Notes under the pieces: generated by a model
Seen by the model: only the letters and a program-made list of their open reading frames with translations
What the model was told of the DNA's origin: nothing
Databases searched by the model: none
Shown here: one piece after another, positions 8,000-17,250 of the stretch
Layout of the letters: each line of letters begins with the position of its first letter
Position numbering within the stretch: position 1 is the stretch's first letter
Translations under genes and position numbers: made by a program
DNA from: Alteribacillus sp041949975
Lineage (GTDB): Bacteria; Bacillota; Bacilli; Bacillales; Marinococcaceae
Assembly (NCBI RefSeq): GCF_041949975.1
Contig: NZ_JBHFQG010000030.1
Coordinates: 1-48,679 of the forward strand
Direction: 5' to 3'
DNA: 48,679 nucleotides

Positions 8000-10319
8000 G
8001 TTCCTCCCCCAATGCATGTTTTAATACTTCATCTAAGTGTGAAACCGTAATAAAGGTAAGGTCTTCTCTAACACTTTCCGGAATGTCTTCGAGGTCTTTT
8101 TCATTTTCTTTTGGAATAATGACTTTTTCCAGTCCTGCTCTGTGAGCACTCATGCTTTTTTCTTTCAACCCTCCAATTGGAAGGACTCTTCCTCTTAGAG
8201 TAATCTCTCCGGTCATGCCTACTTCTTTTTTCACTCTGCGGCCGGTCAAAGCTGAAATAAGAGCAGTTGCCATCGTAATCCCTGCAGACGGACCATCTTT
8301 AGGAGTTGCTCCTTCTGGCACGTGTATATGAATATCATATTTTTCATGAAAGTCCGGTTCAATGTTTAAGTCATCTGAGCGGGAGCGGATGTAGCTGAAA
8401 GCAGCCTGCGCAGACTCTTTCATCACATCGCCGAGCTTACCTGTTAACGTCAACTCACCTTTTCCTTTTGCAATCGACACTTCAATAGATAACGTATTGC
8501 CTCCGCCGGTAGTATAGGCAAGACCTGTTGCCGCGCCAATTTGGTCTTCATCCTCTGCCTGACCGTAACGGAATTTAGGTTTCCCCAGCATTTCTTCTAC
8601 TGTATTCGGCGTGACAATGACTCTTTTTCTTTCACCTGACACAATTTTTTTCGCAGCTTTGCGGCAGACGGTTGCTATTTCTCTTTCTAAGCTTCTCACC
8701 CCTGCTTCTCTGGTGTAATAACGGATGAGTTTAAGCAGGGCGTCATCTTTCACTTGAATTTTACCTTTGGTCAAACCATGCTCTTTAATTTGCTTTGGCA
8801 ATAGATATCCTTTCGCAATCCCCTGCTTTTCAATTTCTGTATAGCCCGCAATCGATATAATTTCCATGCGGTCCAACAATGGTTCAGGAATAGCAGAGAC
8901 ATTATTCGCCGTTGTAATAAACATTACTTTAGAAAGATCATACGTTTCTTCGATATAATGATCGCTAAAAGAATTGTTCTGTTCCGGGTCTAATACTTCC
9001 AGCATGGCAGATGACGGATCCCCGCGGAAGTCGCTTGCCATTTTATCAATTTCATCAAGTAAAAAAACCGGATTGACTGAGCCTGCTTTTTTCATGCCCT
9101 GAATAATACGTCCAGGCATCGCTCCTACATACGTACGGCGGTGACCGCGTATTTCTGCTTCATCTCTTACGCCGCCTAGTGAGATTCGCACAAACTTTCT
9201 TTCAAGGGCACGCGCCACAGAACGAGCCAGTGAAGTTTTACCTACTCCAGGAGGGCCTGACAAACACAATATAGGGCCTTTTAAAGATTCAGTCAGTTCT
9301 TGTACAGATAAATATTCCAAAACCCGCTCTTTTACTTTATCTAAACCGTAGTGGTCTTCGTCCAAAATCTCCTGCGCGTTGTTAATGTCCAGCCGGTCGG
9401 TTGTTTCTTCCGTCCACGGAAGCTGCGTTAGCCATTCAATATAATTTCGGATAACAGAACTTTCAGCGGAAGTAGAAGGCATTTTTTCATAGCGGTCTAA
9501 TTCTTTATATGCTTTTTCTTCTACATTTCCCGGCATGTTTGCTTCTTCTATTTTCTCTCGCAGTTCCTCGACTTCGCCAGCTTTACCTTCTTTATCTCCA
9601 AGCTCTTTTTGAATAGCTTTCATCTGCTCACGGAGATAATATTCTTTCTGTGTTTTTTCCATCGATTTTTTAACGCGCTGGCCTATTTTTTGTTCGAGCC
9701 CTAGCACTTCTTTTTCATTATTTAATATTTCCAAAATGCTCATGAGCCGTTCGCGCACATTTACTGTTTCAAGCAATGCTTGTTTTTCCGACACCTTGAG
9801 AGGAAGATGAGAGGAAACAATATCTGCTAGACGACTTGGTTCAGCTATGTCTTGTACAGATTGCAGCGTTTCATTGGAAACTTTTTTTGATATGTTCACA
9901 TATTGCTCAAACTGGTCCAGTACATTTCTCATTAGAGCCTGTTCCTCAGAGCCATTGCCGTCTTCGTCTTCATTTAAGACTGTCATTTCTATTTCAAAAT
10001 AATCTTCTCTATCGAGGAAACGATTAATTTTACCACGTTCGAGCCCTTCTACAAGCACACGTATCGTTCCATTTGGAAGCTTCAGCATCTGCTTTACTTT
10101 TGCTAAAGTACCTATATGATACATATCTTCTTCATCTGGTTCATCTACTGATAAATCAATCTGACTGGTTAGAAAAATTTCGCTGTCATCTACCATTGCC
10201 TGTTCTAAAGCCTGCACCGATTTTTCCCTGCCTACATCAAGATGAAGAACCATCGTAGGAAATACCAGTAATCCTCGAAGCGGAAGCAAAGGTATGTTAC
10301 GCGTAGTTTGTTCACTCAT
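7986..10319 (-). CDS. lonA: ATP-dependent protease LonA
   Basis: Cytosolic AAA+ serine protease degrading damaged and regulatory proteins. The 777-residue chain has the N-terminal substrate-binding LON domain (from PLLPLRGLLVFP), a coiled-coil middle region, Walker A GPPGVGKTSLARS and Walker B VFLLDEIDKM. The C-terminal protease domain carries the catalytic serine in PKDGPSAGITMATAL and the lysine in IGGLKEKSMSAHRAG. The length is normal for the family. GGGGGTG precedes the ATG. It is followed by ysxC with overlap and preceded by lonB after a terminator. Confidence 0.98.
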   Translation of the reverse strand: MSEQTTRNIPLLPLRGLLVFPTMVLHLDVGREKSVQALEQAMVDDSEIFLTSQIDLSVDEPDEEDMYHIGTLAKVKQMLKLPNGTIRVLVEGLERGKINRFLDREDYFEIEMTVLNEDEDGNGSEEQALMRNVLDQFEQYVNISKKVSNETLQSVQDIAEPSRLADIVSSHLPLKVSEKQALLETVNVRERLMSILEILNNEKEVLGLEQKIGQRVKKSMEKTQKEYYLREQMKAIQKELGDKEGKAGEVEELREKIEEANMPGNVEEKAYKELDRYEKMPSTSAESSVIRNYIEWLTQLPWTEETTDRLDINNAQEILDEDHYGLDKVKERVLEYLSVQELTESLKGPILCLSGPPGVGKTSLARSVARALERKFVRISLGGVRDEAEIRGHRRTYVGAMPGRIIQGMKKAGSVNPVFLLDEIDKMASDFRGDPSSAMLEVLDPEQNNSFSDHYIEETYDLSKVMFITTANNVSAIPEPLLDRMEIISIAGYTEIEKQGIAKGYLLPKQIKEHGLTKGKIQVKDDALLKLIRYYTREAGVRSLEREIATVCRKAAKKIVSGERKRVIVTPNTVEEMLGKPKFRYGQAEDEDQIGAATGLAYTTGGGNTLSIEVSIAKGKGELTLTGKLGDVMKESAQAAFSYIRSRSDDLNIEPDFHEKYDIHIHVPEGATPKDGPSAGITMATALISALTGRRVKKEVGMTGEITLRGRVLPIGGLKEKSMSAHRAGLEKVIIPKENEKDLEDIPESVREDLTFITVSHLDEVLKHALGEEHEGK

Positions 10320-10411
10320 CAGACAACACCCCCAATAATCTGTTCATAGTATGACTACCACAGTAGGGTTATCATACATGTACTGAATGATTCTATGTAT
10401 TCATTCTTGTG

Positions 10412-10454
10412 AAAAAAAAGCCCGCTTTTAAACTGCATCTTTTTGAAGCGGGCC
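10412..10454 (-). terminator. Terminator of lonB
   Basis: GCCCGCTT and AAGCGGGC arms with an internal TTTTGA/TTTTAA region, followed by eight T residues on the minus strand, between lonB and lonA. Confidence 0.8.
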
Positions 10455-10545
10455 TTTCCTTCTTATTCTTTTATACCCAATGTACCAGACTCTTTAACAA
10501 TTCTATCCTATTAATGAACCGTTTGTCTAATGACCGGCTTTATTT

Positions 10546-12225
10546 TTAAGACAGTTCTGCAGGAGAAACAGGGGTTTCGTGAAGCGGAAGAACAGATTCT
10601 TTCCACTCTTCTTTTTCATCGGCAGATAAAGCTGCTTTTAACAGTTCTTCCATTCTTTTTATGGGCTGAACTTTCACGCCATCGTATTTATGAAAAGACT
10701 TCTGGTCATTTTCGTGAGGGATAAAAATATGAGTTGCTCCAGCTTTAACTGCAGCCTCCACTTTTGCAGCTACTCCCCCTACCGGTTTAATATCACCATG
10801 GATACCGAGTTCACCAGTTACCGCTGCTTTTTCTTTCACTTCAAAGCGCTTAATACCAGAGTAAATGGCAAGAGCCATTGCTGCACCAGCAGACGGCCCA
10901 TCTATGGGAATGCCTCCTGGGAAGTTTACATGAATATCATATTCTTTTACAGGTAAATGCAAGGATTGAAGAACAGTAACAACATTTTCTACTGAGCTCT
11001 TTGCAAGGCTTTTTCTTTTCATGGAATAAGAAGGACTTCCATGGTTTTCTTCTTCTACAATTCCGGTAACCGTTACCTCGCCTTTTCCTTTCACTTTCTT
11101 AGCTGTGGCTTCAATTTCAATCAGCATACCGTTACCCGCACCCGTAACAGCGAGACCATTGACGACCCCAACTTCCGGCTCTTTTCTCACTTGCTTTTCG
11201 AGGCGGGGACTTAGCCGGCTTGCTGCAACCACCCACTCTATAACCTCTTTATTTATTTCGTGTTTATTCTCTTCGACGGCTACACCTGCTGCAATTTGTA
11301 CCGTATTAACTGCTTCTCTTCCGTTATGAGCATACTCTGACACAAGATTTGCAGCTTCTTCAGTCAGTTTAATTTTACTTTTATTCGCAGCATGTACGGC
11401 AATCGTTTTTATTTCATCCTTATCAAGACCGCGAAAATATATTTCCATACAGCGGGAACGCAGAGCTGCCGGGAGTTCTTCAGGTCTGCGTGTAGTGGCA
11501 CCGACCAGCCGGAAATCTGCCGGCAGGCCATTTTGAAATATATCATGAATATGAGCAGGAATTTGTCTGTTCTCTTCACTATAGTATGCGCTTTCAAGAA
11601 ATACTTTTCTATCTTCAAGCACTTTTAGCAATTTATTTAATTGAATCGAATGAAGCTCTCCAATTTCATCAATAAAGAGCATTCCCCCGTGCGCTTTAGT
11701 CACTGCTCCCTGTTTCGGCTGTGGAATGCCGGCCTGGCCCATCGCTCCTGCCCCCTGGTAAATAGGATCATGAACTGACCCTATCAGAGGATCGGCAATT
11801 CCTCTGTCATCAAAGCGTGAAGTGGCTCCGTCCATCTCTACAAAGGCTGCATCTTTTTTAAAAGGAGAAAGGGGATTGCTTTTGGCGATTTCAAGCACCA
11901 ATCTGGCGGCAGCTGTTTTTCCTACCCCAGGCGGACCATATATCAGCACATGCTGAGGATTTTCTCCACAGATGGCTGCTTTTAATGCTTTGACTCCCTC
12001 TTTTTGACCAATAACCTCTTTTAAATCGGAAGGACGCACTTTCTCTGATAATGGCTCAGATAATGACACGGACCGTAATCGCCTTAACTGTTCCATTTCT
12101 TTCTTAGATTCTCTATCCACCGTCACTTTTTGTGAACGCTGGTTTTTTAATAAATTCCAAAAATACATTCCAATGATAACCCCGAAAATCAGCTGCACTA
12201 GCAGTGCAATCGTAGTGAAATGCAT
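10546..12225 (-). CDS. lonB: ATP-dependent protease LonB
   Basis: Second Lon-type protease, expressed in the forespore in B. subtilis (known of the family). The 559-residue protein lacks the long LonA N domain and starts with a single membrane-like segment (TTIALLVQLIFGVIIGMYFW). Next come Walker A YGPPGVGKTAAARL, Walker B MLFIDEIGEL, and the protease domain with the catalytic serine in DGPSAGAAMALAIY and lysine in GGVAAKVEAAVKAG. The ATG at 12225 follows AAGGGGGAA; an in-frame start at 12246 places this ribosome site inside the gene. No convincing sigma-F promoter could be fixed by eye. Confidence 0.96.
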   Translation of the reverse strand: MHFTTIALLVQLIFGVIIGMYFWNLLKNQRSQKVTVDRESKKEMEQLRRLRSVSLSEPLSEKVRPSDLKEVIGQKEGVKALKAAICGENPQHVLIYGPPGVGKTAAARLVLEIAKSNPLSPFKKDAAFVEMDGATSRFDDRGIADPLIGSVHDPIYQGAGAMGQAGIPQPKQGAVTKAHGGMLFIDEIGELHSIQLNKLLKVLEDRKVFLESAYYSEENRQIPAHIHDIFQNGLPADFRLVGATTRRPEELPAALRSRCMEIYFRGLDKDEIKTIAVHAANKSKIKLTEEAANLVSEYAHNGREAVNTVQIAAGVAVEENKHEINKEVIEWVVAASRLSPRLEKQVRKEPEVGVVNGLAVTGAGNGMLIEIEATAKKVKGKGEVTVTGIVEEENHGSPSYSMKRKSLAKSSVENVVTVLQSLHLPVKEYDIHVNFPGGIPIDGPSAGAAMALAIYSGIKRFEVKEKAAVTGELGIHGDIKPVGGVAAKVEAAVKAGATHIFIPHENDQKSFHKYDGVKVQPIKRMEELLKAALSADEKEEWKESVLPLHETPVSPAELS

Positions 12226-12317
12226 CAGATATTCCCCCTTTTCCATCCGTCTATATGGTCTTTAGTATGGTTGATCTTCTTTAAAATCATACGAGATCAA
12301 AAGGGGGGAAAAATAAA

Positions 12318-12357
12318 GAAAGCCTATGTCCCGCCAGTGCAGGGTGATAGGCTTTCT
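12318..12357 (-). terminator. Terminator of the LVIVD gene
   Basis: GAAAGCCTAT and ATAGGCTTTC form a 10-bp stem, followed by TTTATTTTT on the minus strand. It separates the 12375-13763 gene from lonB. Confidence 0.8.
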
Positions 12358-12374
12358 CTATAAATTCTATCGTT

Positions 12375-13763
12375 TTATTTATTTTCATTTCCATTGTTTT
12401 TCTGAAGAACTTTTAAGCCGCTTTGCATGTCTGAAGCAAGGATGTAGTTACGGTCCACAAAGACACCCCACACATCTGCCCATTCGGATTGATACTGTCC
12501 AATTTGTTCAGGATTAGAAGGGTCTGTAATGTCAACCATGTATACACCGCCTGCATAATGGGACAAATACAAAGTATTGCCGCGTACTTTTGGATCATGT
12601 ACTGTATTGGCAAAAGTCACTCCATCTTCAATATTATCAACAAGATCTGTTTTAAATTCACTTAACAGTTTCGGATCGCTTTGATTACTTATATCAAAAA
12701 TACGAGTGTAGCCGTACGATTCTTCATAGCCATCTTTTGCAGGGTCATAAACTTCTCTTGTTTCAATCAAGACGTTACCGCCTTTTGCCGTGGCGCTCGA
12801 ATGCGCAGAGCCCTGCTGGTCAGAGGCATATTCTGTACGACTTAAAAAAGTCGGGTTTTCTGGATCCGATATGTCTAGAATAATCGTGCCTAAATCCCAG
12901 AAAGAAAGATAAGCCCGGGTCCCTTGTTCATTAGCCATCGTGCTGTGATTAAAGACCGGCCGCGTTTTTCCTTCTGGCGCTTCCCAATGATATCCATTAA
13001 AATCTTCGGGTACGTTTTCTAACTCTCTTGGATCAAATTCATAAATCGTCTCTGGATTAGCAGGATCTGCCACATCTACAATTTGAAAATCTTTTGATTC
13101 TCCGTGAGTATAGTAATCAGCGTACGGATTAGCCGTTAAGACAAGAGGCCGGCCGTTCTGTATCGTTAAGTATAATTCATGGGTGCCAATTGTTCGTTTA
13201 TCTACTTCCCAAAACCCTAACTTTTCAGGCTCATGCGGATCAGTCACATCGTACAGCAAGAATCCGCCCCGGCTTTCTGGATGTTCACTATCTATCTGCT
13301 GGACACTCACTACAGCCAAATCTCCCTTAAAATGCTCTGTGTTCACAGGCTTTACAATTACTTTTTCCTGCCATGTACCTGGAATTTCATCAGCAAATGA
13401 AGATACTTTTTCTGGATTAGATGGATCTTTTAAATCGTATACATGAACACCGCCATTTGCTTGATCTCCTGTCAAGTGAGTTCCAGCATAGGCATGCCCT
13501 TTATAAGAATAAACATCAGCCATGGTCGTTTTGTAGCCATCTTCATGATCTTCAAGCTCTACTGCTGCCACTTCTTTTAAATGCTTTACATTTTTTGTTC
13601 CTTCTAATACCGGCCCATCAAAATCATAGTCCAGATCATCGTAGTTGACCCCTTTTTCAACACTGTCCCCCAGTTTGTCATGAGCTTGTCCTATACCAGC
13701 CGGCCAAAGCAAAGCTGTCGTAAGTACCCCGGTCAGCATATAATGAAACCCCTGTTTTTTCAT
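12375..13763 (-). CDS. Secreted LVIVD-repeat beta-propeller protein
   Basis: A 462-residue protein with a Sec-type signal peptide (KK charge, hydrophobic MLTGVLTTALLWPAG, likely cleavage after GQA). At least six copies follow of a repeat whose core is [VL]xDhxDPxNP, for example VHVYDLKDPSNPEK, LLYDVTDPHEPEKL, IVDVADPANPETIY, IILDISDPENPTFL, RIFDISNQSDPKLL and YMVDITDPSNPEQI. This is the LVIVD family, which folds as a beta-propeller; the ligand is unknown. The protein is strongly acidic. It has its own ribosome site (AGGGGTGA) and terminator. It interrupts the otherwise B. subtilis-like lonB-clpX order, so it is probably a lineage-specific insertion. Confidence 0.85.
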   Translation of the reverse strand: MKKQGFHYMLTGVLTTALLWPAGIGQAHDKLGDSVEKGVNYDDLDYDFDGPVLEGTKNVKHLKEVAAVELEDHEDGYKTTMADVYSYKGHAYAGTHLTGDQANGGVHVYDLKDPSNPEKVSSFADEIPGTWQEKVIVKPVNTEHFKGDLAVVSVQQIDSEHPESRGGFLLYDVTDPHEPEKLGFWEVDKRTIGTHELYLTIQNGRPLVLTANPYADYYTHGESKDFQIVDVADPANPETIYEFDPRELENVPEDFNGYHWEAPEGKTRPVFNHSTMANEQGTRAYLSFWDLGTIILDISDPENPTFLSRTEYASDQQGSAHSSATAKGGNVLIETREVYDPAKDGYEESYGYTRIFDISNQSDPKLLSEFKTDLVDNIEDGVTFANTVHDPKVRGNTLYLSHYAGGVYMVDITDPSNPEQIGQYQSEWADVWGVFVDRNYILASDMQSGLKVLQKNNGNENK

Positions 13764-14012
13764 ATCTTCACCCCTTGGCTTTGTAATATACTTAGATTAT
13801 CAAAGTATTTTAAAAAAACAATTAGTCTTTGGAATTATTTGGTTAACTGCTTTTTCTGAAGTGAGAAAAGACTCATTCTCGTACTTTTAAAGAAAAAACG
13901 CTATGTTATTAGAAAATTTCAACTTTTTCTTTTTTCACGTATGTTGTTTTTAAAGTCCCGCTACCTATTTAACGTTTCTATTGTAATGGGATATTTTACC
14001 TAAAGTCCAAAT
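13764..14012 (-). other. Intergenic region upstream of the LVIVD gene
   Basis: About 250 bp, AT-rich, with no ORF. A poor TTGTTT / TAATCT pair lies about 50 nt before the ATG and could be the promoter. I see no operator. Confidence 0.3.
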
Positions 14013-14047
14013 AAAAAAACCGCTTTGACATAGAATGCCAAAGCGGT
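14013..14047 (-). terminator. Terminator of clpX
   Basis: ACCGCTTTG and CAAAGCGGT stem with an 11-nt loop, then TTTTTTTAT on the minus strand, just after the clpX stop. Confidence 0.85.
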
Positions 14048-14061
14048 GCTGACTTTTTCTA

Positions 14062-15342
14062 TTAGGCACTTTCGCTTTTCTTGGTTTCTGCTTGTTCCAA
14101 CGAAACTTCTTTACCGTCTTTTGTCTTTAAAACAGGAGATGACCCTTCTGTTACACTTTCTGCTGTAATTGTGCAGGTAGCAATATTATCTTTTGAAGGT
14201 AGGTCATACATTACATCGAGCATAATTCCTTCGATGATCGAGCGAAGACCGCGAGCACCCGTTTTCCGTTCAATTGCTTTTTGAGAAATTTCTTTTAATG
14301 CGTCGTCTGTAAATTCTAATTCTACTTCATCAATCTCAAGCAATTTTTGGTATTGCTTTACGAGGGCATTTTTTGGCTGGGTTAAAATTTCCACCAATGC
14401 TTTCTCATCGAGTTGAGAGAGACTAGAAATAACAGGCAGACGACCGATAAATTCCGGGATCAGTCCATAGCGAAGCAAATCCTCCGGCAAAATTTTGCTC
14501 ATGTATTCGTCTTTATCTAAATCAGACTTTTCCATTTCAGAACCGAAGCCTATTACTTTTTTACCAAGGCGTTGCTTTACAATTTGATCAATTCCATCAA
14601 ATGCCCCGCCGCAAATGAACAAGACATTGCTTGTGTCAATTTGTATAAATTCCTGGTGAGGATGCTTACGTCCGCCTTGTGGTGGAACGCTTGCTGTTGT
14701 CCCTTCTAAGATCTTTAACAGGGCCTGCTGTACCCCTTCACCGGAAACATCCCGTGTAATGGATGGGTTCTCAGATTTTCTTGCTACTTTATCAATTTCA
14801 TCGATGTAGATGATTCCTTTTTCTGCTTTTTCTACATCATAGTCTGCAGCTTGAATGAGTTTAAGCAGAATGTTTTCAACGTCTTCTCCTACATACCCAG
14901 CTTCAGTCAATGAAGTCGCATCAGCAATAGCAAATGGAACGTTTAAGATGCGAGCCAATGTTTGTGCTAGTAGGGTCTTCCCGCTTCCTGTAGGTCCAAT
15001 CAAGCAGATGTTACTTTTTGCAAGCTCTACATCTTCTGGTTTTGTAGCTGAATTAACACGTTTATAATGATTATATACAGCAACGGACAAAGACTTTTTG
15101 GCCCGCTCCTGACCAATAACATAATCATCTAGAATTTCATTAATTTCATAAGGTTTCGGAATTTCCTCTAATTCCACCTCTTCTTCTGTTCCCAGTTCTT
15201 CCTCTACGATTTCCGTGCATAGCTCAATGCACTCATCACATATATAAACTCCAGGACCAGCCACCAGTTTACGTACTTGATCCTGTGTTTTTCCGCAAAA
15301 AGAACATTTTAATTGTCCTTTTTCTTCATTAAACTTAAACAT
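14062..15342 (-). CDS. clpX: ClpX, ATPase subunit of the ClpXP protease
   Basis: AAA+ unfoldase that feeds substrates to ClpP. The 426-residue protein has the N-terminal zinc-binding domain (LKCSFCGK ... CDECIELC), Walker A LIGPTGSGKTLLAQTLA, Walker B GIIYIDEIDKVARK, the pore loop EAGYVGEDVEN and the ClpP-docking IGF in KKVIGFGSE. The ATG at 15342 (MFKFNEEKGQ) follows AAGGGGTGA; the upstream in-frame GTG at 15351 lies within that site. clpP is not in this window, which is normal. Confidence 0.98.
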   Translation of the reverse strand: MFKFNEEKGQLKCSFCGKTQDQVRKLVAGPGVYICDECIELCTEIVEEELGTEEEVELEEIPKPYEINEILDDYVIGQERAKKSLSVAVYNHYKRVNSATKPEDVELAKSNICLIGPTGSGKTLLAQTLARILNVPFAIADATSLTEAGYVGEDVENILLKLIQAADYDVEKAEKGIIYIDEIDKVARKSENPSITRDVSGEGVQQALLKILEGTTASVPPQGGRKHPHQEFIQIDTSNVLFICGGAFDGIDQIVKQRLGKKVIGFGSEMEKSDLDKDEYMSKILPEDLLRYGLIPEFIGRLPVISSLSQLDEKALVEILTQPKNALVKQYQKLLEIDEVELEFTDDALKEISQKAIERKTGARGLRSIIEGIMLDVMYDLPSKDNIATCTITAESVTEGSSPVLKTKDGKEVSLEQAETKKSESA

Positions 15343-15743
15343 GGTCTTCACCCCTTACTTATATATTGTACACGAACCTTTCATAATCAGTACACTAAAA
15401 CAACTTTTTTCCCTTTTCTTTTGGAAAATGCGGTGCACTTTTTTACAAATCCGATGAACAGGTCATGGTTTGCATTGTATCATACAAAAAGACTCGACAT
15501 GAAATAATACGATAAAAAGCAAGGAATATCCTGCCTTACCAAGCTGTGAAACTTCAATTAGTCTTCCCGTTCTTAAAAAAAACATCCTTTTTAATCAAAA
15601 AGTCTAAATATTATCCTATGTATGGTTCTAAGCAGCGCGAATAAATATCCTTGTGTATGCTACCTACTATACCCTTTTTTTATCAGCCGTAAAAGGAAAA
15701 AAAGAAATTTTTGGCGGCAATCCAGGTTTTACCATAGGTGAAA
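15343..15743 (-). other. Intergenic region tig-clpX
   Basis: About 400 bp with no supported gene. A TACAAT (15365-15370) lies 23 nt upstream of the clpX start and could be a -10, but its -35 is weak. TATGAT/TACAAT motifs near 15478-15490 are another candidate. The region is AT-rich with several poly-T runs. Confidence 0.3.
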
Positions 15744-15780
15744 ACAAGCCCTAAAAGTCATAACGGCTTTTAGGGCTTGT
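15744..15780 (-). terminator. Terminator of tig
   Basis: ACAAGCCCTAAAA pairs perfectly with TTTTAGGGCTTGT across an 11-nt loop, followed by TTTTC on the minus strand. Confidence 0.85.
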
Positions 15781-15789
15781 GGTTAATAT

Positions 15790-17112
15790 TTATTCTTCAC
15801 TTTCATCCTTTTCTTTTTTTGGCACGGTTTTGCTTTCTTCTACAAGCAAATCAATTGCTTTTTGTATGCGAAGATCTCCTTTAAGCGCATCCGTACCACC
15901 TTGCATAGCAAGCAAGTTGCGGATTTCTTCTTTATCACGCTGATAGGTTTCAGCCATTTTATCCAGTTCTTTTTCTGCGTCTTCATCTGTTACTTCTACA
16001 TTTTCAGCATCAGCAATCGCCTCTAATGTAAGGTTCATTCTTACTCGCTTTTCAGCTTCCGGCTTAAATTGCTCTTTCATGCCTTCTTCATCTGTACCTG
16101 CAACTTGATAGTACATATCTAGAGACATTCCTTGTGCCTGCAGGCGCTGATCGAATTCTTGCATCATACGTTCAATTTCTGTAGAGATCATAGCATCCGG
16201 GATATCAATTGTTGCGTTTTCAGATGCTTTTTCGACAACTGTATCACGCTCATGATGCTCTTTAGCATGCTCTTTATCATGCTTAAGTTTTTCTTCTTGC
16301 TTTTTCTTCAATTCATCAAGTGTTTCTACATCTTCGTCCACGTCTTTAGCAAATTCATCATCCAATTCTGGAAGTTCTTTTCGCTTAATATCATGAACTT
16401 TCACTTTAAATGTCGCTTCTTTGCCAGCAAGATCTTCTGAATGATACTCTTCCGGGAAGGTAACAACCACATCTTTTTCTTCTCCAGCTTTCATTCCGAC
16501 AACTTGCTCTTCAAATCCTGGAATGAATTGGCCAGAGCCAATTTCAAGAGAATAATTTTCAGCTTGTCCACCTTCAAAAGCTTCACCGTCAACAAATCCT
16601 TCAAAGTCTAAAACAACAGTATCGCCGTTTTCGACTTCTCCGTCTTCGACAACAACAAGCTCTGCCTGCTTTTCTTGAAGTTGTTTTAATTCTTGTTCGA
16701 CCTCTTCAGCCGTTACGGTAGTATCATATTCTTCTACTTCCAGCCCTTTGTATTCTCCAAGCTGTACTTCAGGTTTTACCGTAACAGTTGCTTTAAATAC
16801 AAAGTTTTCCCCTTTTTCGACCTGTTCGACATCAATTTCCGGGCGATCTACCGGTTCAATCCCTGCTTCTTCTACTGCTTCTGAATAAGCTTCAGGAAGA
16901 ATAATATCAATAGCGTCTTGATAAAGAGCTTCAACTCCAAAGCGCTGTTCAAAAATCTTGCGTGGTATTTTTCCTTTTCTAAAACCAGGAACGTTTACCT
17001 GCTTTCTTACTTTTTTAAATGCTTCGTCCAGTGCGTTGTCGAATTTCTCAGATTCTACATCGACAGTCAACACGCCCTGGTTGCCTTCTAGCTTTTCCCA
17101 ATTGGCGCTCAT
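15790..17112 (-). CDS. tig: Trigger factor (ribosome-associated chaperone)
   Basis: Peptidyl-prolyl isomerase and chaperone that binds the ribosome near L23. The 440-residue protein shows the ribosome-binding signature in PGFRKGKIPRKIFEQRFG at about residues 43-60. It also shows the FKBP-type domain (NGDTVVLDFEGFVDGEAFEG ... SGQFIPGFEEQVVGMKAGE) and the C-terminal chaperone domain, ending in an acidic KEKDESEE tail. GGAGGGAAAA precedes the ATG. It is a single gene with its own promoter and terminator. The chain is rich in E and D, like other proteins here. Confidence 0.97.
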   Translation of the reverse strand: MSANWEKLEGNQGVLTVDVESEKFDNALDEAFKKVRKQVNVPGFRKGKIPRKIFEQRFGVEALYQDAIDIILPEAYSEAVEEAGIEPVDRPEIDVEQVEKGENFVFKATVTVKPEVQLGEYKGLEVEEYDTTVTAEEVEQELKQLQEKQAELVVVEDGEVENGDTVVLDFEGFVDGEAFEGGQAENYSLEIGSGQFIPGFEEQVVGMKAGEEKDVVVTFPEEYHSEDLAGKEATFKVKVHDIKRKELPELDDEFAKDVDEDVETLDELKKKQEEKLKHDKEHAKEHHERDTVVEKASENATIDIPDAMISTEIERMMQEFDQRLQAQGMSLDMYYQVAGTDEEGMKEQFKPEAEKRVRMNLTLEAIADAENVEVTDEDAEKELDKMAETYQRDKEEIRNLLAMQGGTDALKGDLRIQKAIDLLVEESKTVPKKEKDESEE

Positions 17113-17164
17113 TTATCTTTTCCCTCCAAGTTTCATAGGTAATATCCGTTTTTACAACCACTAC

Positions 17165-17192
17165 ATTATAACATATCGCATACTCATTTCAA
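17165..17192 (-). promoter_or_regulatory. Sigma-A promoter of tig
   Basis: TTGAAA (17187-17192), a 16-nt spacer, and TATAAT (17165-17170) with an extended -10 TG one base upstream, 53 nt before the tig ATG. Confidence 0.8.
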
Positions 17193-17250
17193 TGAAAAAT
17201 GGGTACATAAATGCTACAATAGCCGCTATTCAATGACATCTCATAACATA

